Shown here in pieces: positions 27,216 to 38,746 of a DNA stretch of 64,000 nucleotides. Source of the DNA: Sphagnum compactum (lineage: Eukaryota; Bryophyta; Sphagnopsida; Sphagnales); contig OZ234495.1 in assembly GCA_965153455.1 (NCBI GenBank), positions 24,486,875 through 24,550,874 of the forward strand, written 5' to 3'. The stretch's first letter is position 1; the number at the start of each line of letters is the position of its first letter. The notes under the pieces are model-generated. The model was not told the DNA's origin and did not search any database. It saw only the letters and a program-made list of their open reading frames with translations. The position numbers and the translations under genes were made by a program.

Positions 27216-27436
27216 TGACCGGAGGGAACAAAGGGGAGTTAATGAGTGAATGACCAACCCTTTCTTTTCAACCCATGGTCAAATCTCTGCTAAGTTGGAA
27301 CTCTTATAGCACCCATCCAGTTGCAGCAGATCTGACACAACCCAGCAAGTCTTTTTCTTTGTTTTTTTTTTTGAATTTCAAGATATTTGCTGCAGTGAGT
27401 GACAGTGTGTGTGTGATCTTGAATCCTGTCAGAAGA

Positions 27437-27505
27437 TACCTACCTACTTATTCACTCACCTACCTACCTACTTACCTACCTACCTACCTACCTACTTACC
27501 TACCC
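27437..27505. repeat. (TACC)n microsatellite
   Basis: A run of TACC/TACT tetranucleotides with a few substitutions. Shorter TACC runs recur to about 27770. Confidence 0.9.
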
Positions 27506-27509
27506 ACTC

Positions 27510-29725
27510 AATCCTTTCTTCACGCGCTCCCAGTTTTGATGTTTAGGAGGAGGCCTGTTGTCTTCAAGCATGGAGAGTTTGGAGACACTAAGAGTGTAGC
27601 TACTAGCTAGCTAGACTAGCTGGTTGCTCCTTGATGGATGATGTGTTGATAAGAATTCTTTTTGCATTGTATTCCTGTCCTACAATTAACCATGGTGGTT
27701 ACCTCTACACTAACCATCCACATGCATCTACCTACCTAGTGGTCACCAAAGTGCCTTACCTACCTACCACTACTGTTCCTGAACTTCTTACTTAGGATAC
27801 TTACTCAATTACATAGGTAGTAGTGATTAGTGACCTAGGTAGTGTGAGTGAGAAGTAGGAGGGTTTACAACATAGGTTACACAAAATCTAGCTTAATGGA
27901 GGGAAAATAGTATTTGACCATGGAACAAGAAATTCATCCATCCTCATCCCCAGCTAGAATTTTCTTGTCCATTGTCATCCTCCAGTTAACAAGCTTCTCA
28001 TCCATCATCATCCCCCAAGCTAAGATCTTCTCAAAGAACTCAATATTGAAACCTATCATCATCTTGAGTTCCACCTCCACATACACCCCCATTGGAACAT
28101 TGAATGGTGTGTGTGTTTATGTGAGGGTTTGGATGTGGTCTTGAGAGAATGAAACTGAAATTAGGAAAAGAATTGGGGGATGGATGGATACCGTAGTAGT
28201 AAGGTAGTACATACATGCCCGTCAATTACATAATTAGTTGATTAATTATGGTTGAAAATAGAATATTTTCAGGATATTCTCAAAGATTCTTTCATTTCGG
28301 TCTCAAAATTTTGGTTTTTGATTTTTTTTTTGGGGAGGAAAATCTCAACATTTCTGAAAATAATGTAATTAGTGTTGAAGCTGCCCTTCTACTATGATAT
28401 TTCATTGGTATTATGGTAAAAAAAAATGCCAAAGTTTTCTTGATCTATTCTTAAATTATTAATTTTTTTGAAAACCTGTATTATTTTTTGACTATTATTA
28501 AAAAAAAATCAAATACTTGCCCCCACAACACATTGGTTGATACCTTCACATTTTTGAGAGAGGCCTCTTAGTGGACCATATTAAGCCCAATAAATGTTGA
28601 CTAGGGTTTTTGGACTTCTACATGAAATTTGTACTCATCCCAGGAATGGAGGGTTTTTGGAATCTGATTATTTTTACATTCATTTGTCTTTTTCTCTTTT
28701 TTTATGTTTTTAGATTTTTTAAATGACTTGCAAAGAGCACCTGTTCCATGGTTTGCCCACCTTTCAATGCAAAAGGGAGGGAAAACAAGAATAGCTTGTA
28801 GTACCCTTCAAAATTTGATAGTGGTTTCATTGCTATTATCATCAGCCTCTTTTTTTTTTGGCTGGCTATATATAAAGCTATTTTAGAAAATTGAAAGTGC
28901 TAAAATCAAGCCATTAAATTTTTTTTTTCCTATAGCCATAATTTGACTAAAATTTAAGAAGAATCCCCAATATTTTTAATTCATGGTTCATGTAGGGTAG
29001 CAAAAAAACATAGAAGGATGTTAAAAAAATTATACTTTCATGTTTAGCTTGTAACCAGATTTGGCTAAATCTTCATGTGGATCATAGCCACTTTGGGTAC
29101 GTCACAAAATTGACAGAAAAAACACTGCTATATATTTCAGTTAACGTGTCCCCTCACTTTCCCTCCCCCCCTAATTAACGAGTATTGTGTCTAATGTTTT
29201 TTTATTGGCGAATTCTTTTTCAGAAAATGAAAAAACAATTCAAATAGATTTTTTTGGGCCATTTTCGAAATATAAACAATTAAATTAGCCACATCTAGAC
29301 CTAGCCACTTCCTAGGTTGTCACTTGTAGCAAAATGCTGCTACAGCCCACCTAGGACAATCGCCAATTTCATGCTAATTAATGAAGGGGATAATTACCAG
29401 TCAATTGAGAAAAAAAAAACCCCTGATTGTGTTTCTGTTTCTATCTCTCACAAAAATAAATTCACACCACAAAATTTCCTCTTTTCCAATTACTCGTGTA
29501 TTTATTTGTATATATAGCCAAGATTTGCATTGGGAAAATTCCAGTAACTATACATTAAATTTGGCCCATATCTAAGTGTGGTACCATGATGATACATTCT
29601 TGGGTGGCCTACCATAGGACCCAAGTGGAGACTAGAGTGCCCTTAATTAGGGCCACTTTAGATGAAGGCCCAAGTTCCAAGGTCCAGGGTCCAATGAAAT
29701 AGAGCAATCCTATTGGCTGAGAGCC
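27510..29725. other. Intergenic, no gene seen
   Basis: AT-rich, with a dispersed-repeat copy at 29041-29114. Nothing else supported. Confidence 0.55.
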
Positions 29726-29729
29726 AGAA

Positions 29730-30010
29730 ACCAAACCAAACCAAACCAGAACTGGGTCTGACCCGAACCTGGTTCTGGAACTGGAACCAGAATTTTTGAA
29801 AATACCCAATTTTTTTTCTGGAACTGCTGGTTAACTGGCTGATAACCATTGGTTTCAGACCAGTCTACCCGGAACCAGAAACAAATCTGATTCTACTAGA
29901 GTCGGAGCCAGAATCCAAACCAGAATTGTATTTTTTTCAAGAGCCAAACCAGAACCAAAACTGAAACTATTTTAATTTTTAAAAAAAGAACCAAAACTCA
30001 GAAGGTTTTT
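29730..30010. repeat. Degenerate ACCAGAACC block
   Basis: Imperfect tandem words CCAAACC, GGAACCAGAA and AACTGG alternate over 280 bases. No coding potential. Confidence 0.55.
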
Positions 30011-30183
30011 CATAAAAGTCAAGAACCACCCAACACCAAAAAATTTCTCATAACTAGCCTAGTTATGAAACACCTAGTTATGAAGAATATTTTCAAAAGC
30101 CTGGACTACTTGACCCTTGGTAATGAAATATTTCTCAACGCCAAGGTTCAAAGATAAAAGACTATTTTAAAATTATTTTATTA

Positions 30184-30342
30184 AACTACTATAAAAGGTG
30201 GGTGCAATTTCACTAGTTTTTGTTCACTAGATCAATAAATTCATTAATATTTTAACTAATCCCAGTTTAATAAGACTAATGAATTCACTCAAATTTTAGT
30301 GAAATCACTTAACGTACAAAGACACCTTTTGTTATAGCAGTG
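30184..30342. mobile_element. CACTA-type MITE, copy 1
   Basis: The right end, read on the minus strand, is CACTGCTATAACAAAAGGTG, the form of a CACTA (En/Spm) terminal repeat. The left end has the related CTACTATAAAAGGTGGG. The 159-base interior contains repeated AATGAATTCACT words and is similar over its whole length to 56100-56251. No target duplication is left. Confidence 0.65.
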
Positions 30343-30821
30343 ATCACAACCTTATTTCATTAGAGCTCCCCAATTCTCTACTCAGAGTCTCCAAACTCCC
30401 CAATTTTCCACCCCAACCCATTTGGGTTGCTGAAAATATGAAAGAGGAGGAGAAGAGGAGGAGGCCACCAAAGAGAGAGAGAGAGAGACACACACACAGA
30501 GCAGAGCCAGGGAGAGAGATTAAATGGGCTTTCTTCTTCCCCTCCTCCCACTCCCCAGTCAAGTTTCAGACAAAGGCTGCAACAAGCAAACAGGGAGAGA
30601 TTTTGTCAAGAGAGGCGTCTCCTGCCTCCTGCTCCTCCTCCAGGCTCCTCCTACCTATCTATCCTTCTTGATGTGCATGGGGTCTGCTGGAGTCTGGAGT
30701 ATCTATCTATCTATCTAGTATGGAACTTTGGACAGCAGCCCTGACCACTTCCAAGATGCCTGGGGGTTGTGAACAGTGTGTGGCAACAAAAGAAAAAAGT
30801 GAGTAAGTAAGTCTTAAAATA

Positions 30822-30844
30822 CCCCCCCCCCCCCCCCCCCCCCC
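30822..30844. repeat. Poly(C) tract
   Basis: About 23 consecutive C residues, followed by TTTT. Confidence 0.95.
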
Positions 30845-31889
30845 TTTTAGGTCACAATACTTTGCAACTATTCAATTACTCTCCCAGCCTATTCATATCC
30901 TTCTCACACTTGTTTGAGAGATCACATAGCCTACTGCAATTTTAAAACAGATCTCCAATTTTTATGTGATCTCAAATTCAAGCAGCTATTGTTAGTGTGC
31001 AACTCTATTTTTTCATAACCATAGTTGTGCCCCACACCATGAATGAAGTTTGCTTCCCAATCACACGCTCATTTTATAACTTAGGCTGTGTAAACTACCC
31101 AACCAATCAATGTTATTTTTAGGTTTTTTTTTTTTTGGGTAGCCTAAGTGGCAATCATCCCTAGGAATCTGGCTATAAATCAGATGAAAAGGACAAAAAT
31201 TTTAATCGACTTCCTATATTTATGGCTACACACCAAAAATCAAACATATAAATTTGGTGATTTCTACTTCTTCTTTTTTCTCTCCCTCTCTTTTGACTAT
31301 TGGAAACTCTCCTAAATCACTTCATCCTCAAAATTTTATTTTTTTTGAAAATATTTTATTTTGGCAAAATCTCACCAGTAAAGAAAAAAAAGGCTTATGT
31401 ACCCAACCCCACACTTGTATTACACATAATAAAAATGGTGAAGTTCATTCCCCAAAAATTCCCTCTCCCCATTTCTCTTCTCTCTTTCTTTAATTTTGGG
31501 AAATGTTTGTGAAAGATGTGAATAAATGATTTATTAGGGAAATCTTTGTTAAATTTCCCCCAGAAAACAAAGAAGAAGAAAAGAAGGAGAAGGAGGAGGT
31601 GCTTTTGAGTTTTTAACAACCTCTCTCCTAGAATGAAACAAGAGCTATATAATAGTCTAGGGTGTGTGACTTGAACCATACACAAAAACCTAACCAGACC
31701 ATGCAGCTTTGTCAGACACAAGCCTGTCGTCCTTTAAATTGGAACATTTCTAAAATATGCTCACCATAGTTTATTTCTCCCACTAAGTTTTTAACTTTAG
31801 TCCACTAGCTAGTGTACCACATACCTAGGGGTCATGTTGTCTCTGACATATATTAAGAGATGTGTCAGAACAGCCCACGTTACAAATAT

Positions 31890-32170
31890 ACCCATGACCC
31901 CAAGTTACCCAAATATCCTTAACCCCAAGTTACCCAAATACCCAAAACCCCAAGTTACCCAAATACCCATAACCCCAAGTTACCCAAATACCCATAACCC
32001 CAAGTTACCCAAAAAAACCCTTAACCTAAGTTTTTACCCAAATATCATTGACCCAAGTTACCAAAATACCCTTACCTCAAGTTATCAAAAAACCCATAAC
32101 TCAAGTTACAAAATACCCATCTCCCATGTTACCAATACACTCCTAACCCAAGCTACAAAATACCCAATAT
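31890..32170. repeat. 24-bp minisatellite (ACCCCAAGTTACCCAAATACCCAT)
   Basis: Five near-identical units at the left (CCAAGTTACCC core every 24 bases) decay rightwards into looser units. The unit is eight codons long, so it leaves a 112-codon plus-strand frame. No known protein. Confidence 0.85.
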
Positions 32171-32179
32171 AACTAACTC

Positions 32180-33995
32180 ATCATTATATCTTTTGAAACC
32201 TTGAGCCTGGCCCATAGGGTTAGGAAGCTCAACCATACCACACTCACCAATGAACACTTACCATTCATACCCCCATAGGTATTGTTTTTTGCATTTGGGT
32301 GTTGAATAATTATTTTATTGTTCAAAATTCACTTTGGCAGTAAATAAAATAATTTATGAAATTTTGGCAATAAATATAAGCGACTTCTTTGGTAAGTTCT
32401 TTGGACTCTGAACCTCTAACATGTTGAGGCTTTTTACAACAAGAAATTTCTTTTAAAAAACAATATTTGTTTTGTGCAAAAGTGGGGGAGAAGTATTGTT
32501 CTACCAAAATATAGGGTTGAGATATATTGTCAATTATAGGATACTTCCTTTGCAATGGTGAATTAACCTAGGAAGAAACTCCCAAGTTTCCACCAATTTT
32601 TGATTTTTTTCCCTCCCTTGCAATTAACTTTTTTTTTTTGGGGACATTTCAAACAGATAATTTCTAAAAAATTTGGCATTTCCAAAAATAATTTAATTGC
32701 TGCCAAACTTCAAAAGGCACTAAGGTATATTGCAACCCTTTCCAGTTATCCCTTCATGTTTGACTCAAGATTAAATTGCAAATGATGGATGGGTGACCGA
32801 TTAATGGGGTTTCTATTGCTGAATCCATCCTGGTTACATAAGGCAATACATGGAATTTGGCCTTGTGAAAATATAGTGATTAGATGATAAGATTAACACC
32901 ATCTCTCAAAGCAGATTAGGCTGCACATAGCAGTGCTTAGAATTTAACAAGGGGTGTGTCACACTGTGGCCTTGCTAAAAAGTATCTTAAGGCAAAAGAA
33001 GAATTATGGAAACTCAAATATTTATTTCACCATGCAAAAATATAATCTTCAAAAAACCCTCTAAAAGAAACCAAAATCCTTCAAGATTTTATAACTCTAT
33101 AACTAGTCTCAAGTTTCAACACAAGCCAAAATATCATCTTTCAAAAATCCTCATATAAAAATAGACCTATTATTACCTAGTATGGCCCAAAATCCCTTAA
33201 GCTACTATACTCTATAACTAATCTAGACACAATATCCTTAGGCCAATAAAATCCCTACATTGCTGATCTGAAATACCCCTAAGTTAACCTTCCTTTTAGT
33301 TCACCCAAGCCGAGAAAAAATGATTTGTTGTCAAGATGGGGGGGGGGGGGTGGTTTAGTACTTGCATATTTTGTAAGTCCCAACAAAGGTCAGGTTTCCC
33401 AAAAAATTAAAAAATAAATCCAATTGGAAATTGTGAAGGAAAAAGGTTTTATTTTTATGATTATTTTATAATTCAATTAGGGGTTTCCGAGCAGACCCGT
33501 ACTGCTTGTCAACATGACCTCCATCACACTTGATTGCCCACCCATTGTCGCCACTGGCCCTGGCAAAGATCTTGTGGCATTCAGGAATGAAATCGAACAC
33601 ATGCAAACTCACTCACTCATGCTGTCCTCAGTTCCTACTTGAAGCAAATAGTAGGTAAACACTGGGGCTAGGGTTAGGGCCCAAAAAATTTATTACAATA
33701 ACCACAAAACTTGCAATTGGTGTTCAAAGAGGCATGATGTTGGATTGATTTGAGTCTGTGGACGGTTTCTGGATGAAACAAAGCCTTTGCACAAATTGTC
33801 TCACCATACATAGCCTTCCCAAAATTGTTGATCTCATAACTGGAGTGTGTATTTTCAAACAATGAAACAATACACTCTCAACACCCAATGGATTTCAACA
33901 ACAAAAACCAAAAGAGTAGAATTGGATGCTTGGGTGTCACCTTTTCGGGTTGTCAACTAAACCCTAACAAGGTTCACAGATCACTTGTGTGGCGA
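32180..33995. other. Intergenic, nothing recognised
   Basis: AT-rich spacer between the 24-bp and 45-bp minisatellites, with one poly(G) run. Confidence 0.5.
33338..33350. repeat. Poly(G) tract
   Basis: About 13 G residues. A similar run of about 17 G lies at 16853-16869. Confidence 0.9.
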
Positions 33996-34000
33996 ATACA

Positions 34001-34225
34001 GAAATTGCAATTCAAGCTCCGAATTCTAGACAACAAATTCATGCAGAAATTGCAATTCAAGCTCCAAATTCTAGACAACAAATTCATGCAGAAATTGCAA
34101 TTCAAGCTCCGAATTCTAGACAACAAATTCATGCAGAAATTGCAATTCAAGCTCCTAATTCTAGACAACAAATTCATGCAGAAATTGCAATTCAAGCTCC
34201 TAATTCTAGACAACAAATTAATGGT
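34001..34225. repeat. 45-bp minisatellite, five copies
   Basis: Units start at 34001, 34046, 34091, 34136 and 34181 with GAAATTGCAATTCAAGCTCC, differing at only one or two positions. The 15-codon unit has no stop in two plus frames and one minus frame, so three overlapping frames stay open. The plus frame from 33989 reads EIAIQAPNSRQQIHA per unit. Whether any frame is translated is unknown. Confidence 0.9.
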
Positions 34226-34299
34226 GATATCGGAAACAATGATTTCTGGGATGAAATAATCCGACAACTACTAATTTCTGTTCCAGAGATGTGAATTTT

Positions 34300-35224
34300 C
34301 ACTTATGAGACCCTAAACCCTAAACTGCCGAGGGTCAACTGCTCTTTCAAATGCAGGGCAAACCCGCACATAGAGAACATCATGGTGTGAGGTCAAAGCA
34401 AACCCATGTACGAATGAATGTCCTAATGATTGTGACAGAATGTCCCTGAGTGCCAATTATGTCAGATAACGGCCATTCAGTCGGATGTGGCTTATGGCCA
34501 CCCGCCTTTTCATTCAGTCCTCCCAATTGCCCATTGCATAATATTTCTAGTGCGTATGACATTAGAGAGATTGCTCTTGAATTCATTGTGGGTTTGTTTT
34601 ATGACTTGTGATTTATAAATTATAAATATTAACTTTGTATTCCATACTAGAGATATTCCATTTATGATTAATAATCCAAATTGATCATGCATTTTCATCT
34701 CAAAGAGTTATGTTGAAAAAAATTTAAAGAAAATATATTAAATATTTATTTCGGGAACACCTTGCTCCTTAGGCATTACCCAACATATAGCACCAGCAGA
34801 AAATCATATTATATATATATATATATTCCAGTGATGATGTTTTGTCAGAACAGGTTTATAGGTTTATGTAGGATGGGTATTTTGGTGATTGTCACTACGA
34901 CAATTCCAGAATCATTCCAAACTATAATTCGTCATAGATTGAATTCCATTTCAAAATCATTTCTTGTTGTCTATCTTGCACCCTTTCAATGTTTTTTTTT
35001 TTTTTTTGGGGTCTATTTGTATCTTGTTATGAATTTCTCTAATGAATTGAACTTTCATTGACATTCTGCCTACCAAATCAAGAATGTAAAAAAGATTAAT
35101 TGATCAAAATGACATATAATTTACAAAATTTTACCTTTTGAAAAAATTAATTATTGTTTTCTATTTTGTCCACACAAAATAATTTAATCATCGTCATTGG
35201 TAGTGCAAAGCAACGCAGAGCCCA

Positions 35225-35264
<40 letters not shown>

Positions 35265-36799
35265 CTGTGATACTTGGTGGGTATCATAGGACAAAGAAAA
35301 AAGAAAGAAGAACAAAAAGAGGTGAGGTATTTCAAAAAACCAAATGCATGCACATTTTGCGGAGGAAAATTTCTCTTCATAACATGAATATGCAGACTTG
35401 GTGTAGGGGATTGAAGAAAATTTCTGGGGTTCAATTCCCTTCCCTGACTCCATGCTCTGCAGAGTACTAGTAAAAAGACAGTTTTGAGTCCTGACAGAAA
35501 CTGTTTTTTGTTGGCCAAAAAATTCCTCATCTCAGAACATAATAATATTTTACGCTTCAGCAATGTGAAACTACTCCCTTCTTTTTTAGGGTTTTCCTTT
35601 TGGATTCAAATGACTATCACTCCCATCCATATGTTGTCTGTGCTGACAAAAGCAAGTGTGCAATTCAAATGGATTGCTCGGCTATTGGAGATTGATGGGT
35701 AAACTTCAACTTGGGTTGCCTTCATAATGCCATCAATTATCTTAACTTCAAAAAAAAATTCTCAAGACATACAAAGGAGAGCTATCACATGTCTGAGCAA
35801 AATGCTCAAAATCCAACCTTAACAAAATCAGGTTCTGGTTAAAACATAACCTTTGGGCAAATTATATACATATATATATATTCTCCTAACAATATATATC
35901 TTTTATTATTATGAGTTCATAATCAAAATCCTGCCTAGTTTGGGTGGGTGTTTAACCCTGTTTTCTGTCTCATGCTTACTTTGTGGTTACCACCAAATTT
36001 GTAGACTGTTTTTGCTCACCAGATTACAGATACAGACCTCACTAGATTCAGTAGCATAGGCACAGATTCCAACATTTGAATTTGTGTCTCTAGAGAGCGA
36101 GCTTCCCATACATTGTTAGAATCAACAAGACTGCTTGTTATGTGTCACAATTGTATTTGTCCAGGCAAATTAGTTGGCATGGAGTCAACAGATTTTGAGC
36201 AGAAGACGTAAGGCGGTAAGACATGTCCAGAAGCTTTTATTAACGCTTGGCTGCTGAATGACAGACAACACCCAAATGCTCACAGTGGGTGGTTTTGTTG
36301 GCTCTGGACCTAGCCAATGCCACCACAATTGGAAATCATCACAACATACCAGGTATTGCATTCACGTCATTTTACTTGCACGTTTGAGAGTCGTCAGCAT
36401 GGTTTTTGACTTGGGTTGTTCGATTTCCCCTTCCTTCTCCAGACAACCTGATTATTAAATCTGGCCTCAAGGGAAAAGACACAAAGAAATGTTGATGAAG
36501 GAGAAAACAAATGCCAAGGTCCATGGCATCATTATAGAGCAATATGTTTTTTTGCCTAGTTGTTTTACACAATACATTCTTCTTGATACAACACACAACA
36601 GTCTGTCCTTTTCAAGCCATATCCAATCTACTACATATGTGCTAATCTAAAATCATATTCAGTGCCAAAAGTTTAATCTCAACCTACTTCTTGCTGAAGG
36701 GACTTCCAAGCAACATGAAAAGACAATCCTGTATTTTAAGAGCTTACCAACAAGGGCTGACTGACTGACACAATGCTGCTGCTACTGAGAACTTTGTGG
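34300..36799. other. Intergenic and 3' flank of the SDH6-like gene
   Basis: Contains the (AT)n run at 35230-35263 and probably the 3' untranslated region of the SDH6-like gene just below 36800. No other gene seen. Confidence 0.5.
35230..35263. repeat. (AT)n microsatellite
   Basis: About 17 AT dinucleotides in a row. Confidence 0.95.
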
Positions 36800-38326
36800 T
36801 CAGCGGTGCTTTTTCTCCCACCAATCCAAAAATTTGAGATTCGTATCCATGCAGTTGAATTTGTAAAGACCTAAGCCCAGACTTGCACCTTCTTCGGCTA
36901 ATGCCCAACCCACTACTGCTCCACCAGCAAACGCACCAATCGCCCCAACTGCACTGCGCGAGTATTTGAATGCAATGGCAGCTGTTGCCAACCCTCCAAC
37001 CACAGCTCCAACATTGGCAATATTGGCTCCCTGCCTCACCTGCCAAGAAGAAGAACCACCACAGCTTTAGAAAAAGGGAATAACTTGGTGATTCTTCAAA
37101 CCAGAAAACCCTTGTTAACTGAATATGTGTTTGATAGCAGAAAAAGAATCATTGAAAAGTTTCAAAATCTTTCAAACTCTTTCTTCATGGCCTGTAGAGA
37201 GAGAGAACTCTGATTTGAATAGTGGGAAAGTTAGTGTTGAGATCCTATTCTTCAGTTGTTGATCGATCATGTACACAAGAGAAGGCAGCCATGGAGTCTG
37301 AACAGAATGTGGAGTCTCATGAAAAACAGTCAGAGCATTGGTATTTTTCTTTCTGCCCATACACCTTGGTGATCGTTGTGGGTGCTATTGCAAGCCAGAT
37401 TCTGGCAAAGTTCTGGGGCCAATCAGAACATGCTTTGAACAAGTTTCAGCTTCTAGGTCTTTTGCTCCCCAAGTACCATGATGACAGGAAAGACACCAGA
37501 ATTGGGAGCTTGATTAGAAATGGAGTTTCATAGAACAAGAAACCTCTCGATCTGCCCAGAGGAGAGAGGCAGATCCTGCATTTGGATACATAGAGATGAA
37601 TGCATCCCCAGATCGATTGATCAAGAAGCTGCAGAAGCTACATCACCTTGAACTATTGAGAAGATTGTTGTGATCATGGCGTGAAGATATCCTGTTCAAC
37701 ACATGTGATCAATATTTCCTCCACATGGAAAACAAAGTCTACAAAGTGCAAATTGATCAAGATCGCAGTACTCCCTATTGGCCTCCCTGTTTGATCGCAG
37801 AGACTGGACTTTCTTCTTTCCATGAAGTAACAGCAGCAAGCAGTCCTTTGAAACTTACTCGGGTAAGAAGAAACAGCAGCAGCAAAGAAAAAGCCCTTAT
37901 TTTTTTGGTGACTGAGGAAAAAGGGATACCAGCAGGACTGACATCATCAACTCTGGGGCAGCAAAACTCAACACCTTGTAACTCAGTCTTCAAAACCCTA
38001 AATTGTTGTCAAAACCCTAAAAGCCGAGAACAGATCGCTCTGCAGAGCTTATAAACTCAAATGGGTGCAAATCTAAATGAAAAGAAAGAAACAAACAAAC
38101 AACGATGATGTAGGAAGCAAAGGAAAGTGGTAAGTACCAGCTTCAGCTGAGGACCATACACTGGATCCGAGTTCTGGAATTCTTCCACATCTTTCTCACT
38201 CCAAGGAGGTAACGGTTGATCGCGGCCTTCGCTTATGCTTTTGAGCTTATAAATAACCGCAAACTTCTCGCGCCATGCTGCCTTGTCGATCGCCCACCAT
38301 GGCTTGTACCCATCACCTTCTCCCAT
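36800..38326 (-). CDS. SDH6-like small mitochondrial membrane protein, 2 exons, 142 aa
   Basis: Exon 1 is 38326-38138 (63 codons) and exon 2 is 37039-36800 (79 codons plus TGA). The 1098-nt intron is GT-AG, phase 0, and the join reads QLKL|VRQG. The N-terminal half is hydrophilic and aromatic-rich, with LPPWSEKDVEEF (39-50) and SDPVYGPQ (53-60). Two Gly/Ala-rich hydrophobic segments follow (about 70-87 and 94-110), separated by KYSRS, and the tail ends in FLDWWEKKHR. Length, the PLPPWS..DV..F..SDPV.GPQL signature, the paired Gly/Ala helices and the WWE(K/R)K tail match what I remember of plant-specific succinate dehydrogenase subunit 6 (complex II, inner mitochondrial membrane). That identity is from memory and is moderately sure. 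The gene structure itself is well supported. The leader just upstream of the ATG is purine-rich. Confidence 0.75.
37291..37533 (+). CDS. Possible small single-pass membrane protein nested in the SDH6-like intron
   Basis: The 80-codon frame starts at an ATG in GCCATGG context and ends in TAG, antisense within the intron of the SDH6-like gene. Residues 1-22 are acidic and hydrophilic. Residues about 24-42 (SFCPYTLVIVVGAIASQI) look like one membrane helix. The tail is basic (KYHDDRKDTR). The frame also opens 69 bases further upstream (ATG at 37222). The composition is more protein-like than the surrounding intron. Against it: no recognised family, no clear promoter, and it could be chance or an alternative exon. 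Confidence 0.35.
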   Translation: MESEQNVESHEKQSEHWYFSFCPYTLVIVVGAIASQILAKFWGQSEHALNKFQLLGLLLPKYHDDRKDTRIGSLIRNGVS

Positions 38327-38364
38327 GCCTCTCCCCTCTTTTTCTTTTCCTCCAAACCTTAAAA

Positions 38365-38600
38365 TCCACTACTCCCTCCCTCCCTACCTCCCTCCCTGCC
38401 TCTTGCAGATTGAGTCGCAAAACTGAAGAGCAATGGAGAATCAAAACAGAAAAATGTTAGAAAAACTGAACAAAACTGCTCTTTTTTTTCCTGAATCAAT
38501 CCAGTACTACTACTACTACTACTCCCTCTCTCCCTCCCTCCCTCCCTCTTCTTCCAGACTGAGTTGCCAAACTTGGAGCTATAGAACAATAGAGTTTTAT
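38365..38600. repeat. Tandem duplication upstream of the SDH6-like gene
   Basis: Two diverged copies (about 38369-38436 and 38513-38593, offset about 145) each start with a (CTCCC)n pyrimidine tract and continue with a (G)AGTTGC/GAGTCGC ... CAATAGAG/CAATGGAG stretch. They lie 40-270 bases upstream of the gene's ATG, so they probably occupy the leader or core promoter. A (TAC)n run separates them. Confidence 0.65.
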
Positions 38601-38674
38601 GAACACCCAACACATCCAAAACAGAATAGAAAGAGAGAAACAACAAGAACAAAACAAGATTTCTCTTCTACTTA

Positions 38675-38699
38675 TCTTCTTCTTCTTCTTCTTCTTCTT
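38675..38699. repeat. (TTC)n microsatellite
   Basis: About eight TTC triplets, purine-only on the minus strand, between the duplicated leader segment and the palindrome array. Confidence 0.9.
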
Positions 38700-38746
38700 T
38701 AAGAGCATCTCCACCCACCGGCAGTACAATGGCCTGTATGTAAGTT

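Noticed and set aside
31834-32172. 112-codon frame rich in Tyr, Pro and Asn
   Set aside because: It is produced entirely by the 24-bp tandem repeat.
35400-35465. tRNA- or SINE-like B box (GGGTTCAATTCCC) near 35428
   Set aside because: No A box at the right distance and no cloverleaf; too weak to call.
37725-38054. Second plus-strand frame (109 codons) in the SDH6-like intron
   Set aside because: Low-complexity Ser/Lys-rich content and no domain.
38057-38137. Continuation of the SDH6-like exon 1 frame to a stop
   Set aside because: A GT donor after QLKL and the phase-0 acceptor at 37039 give the conserved protein; the continuation is intron.
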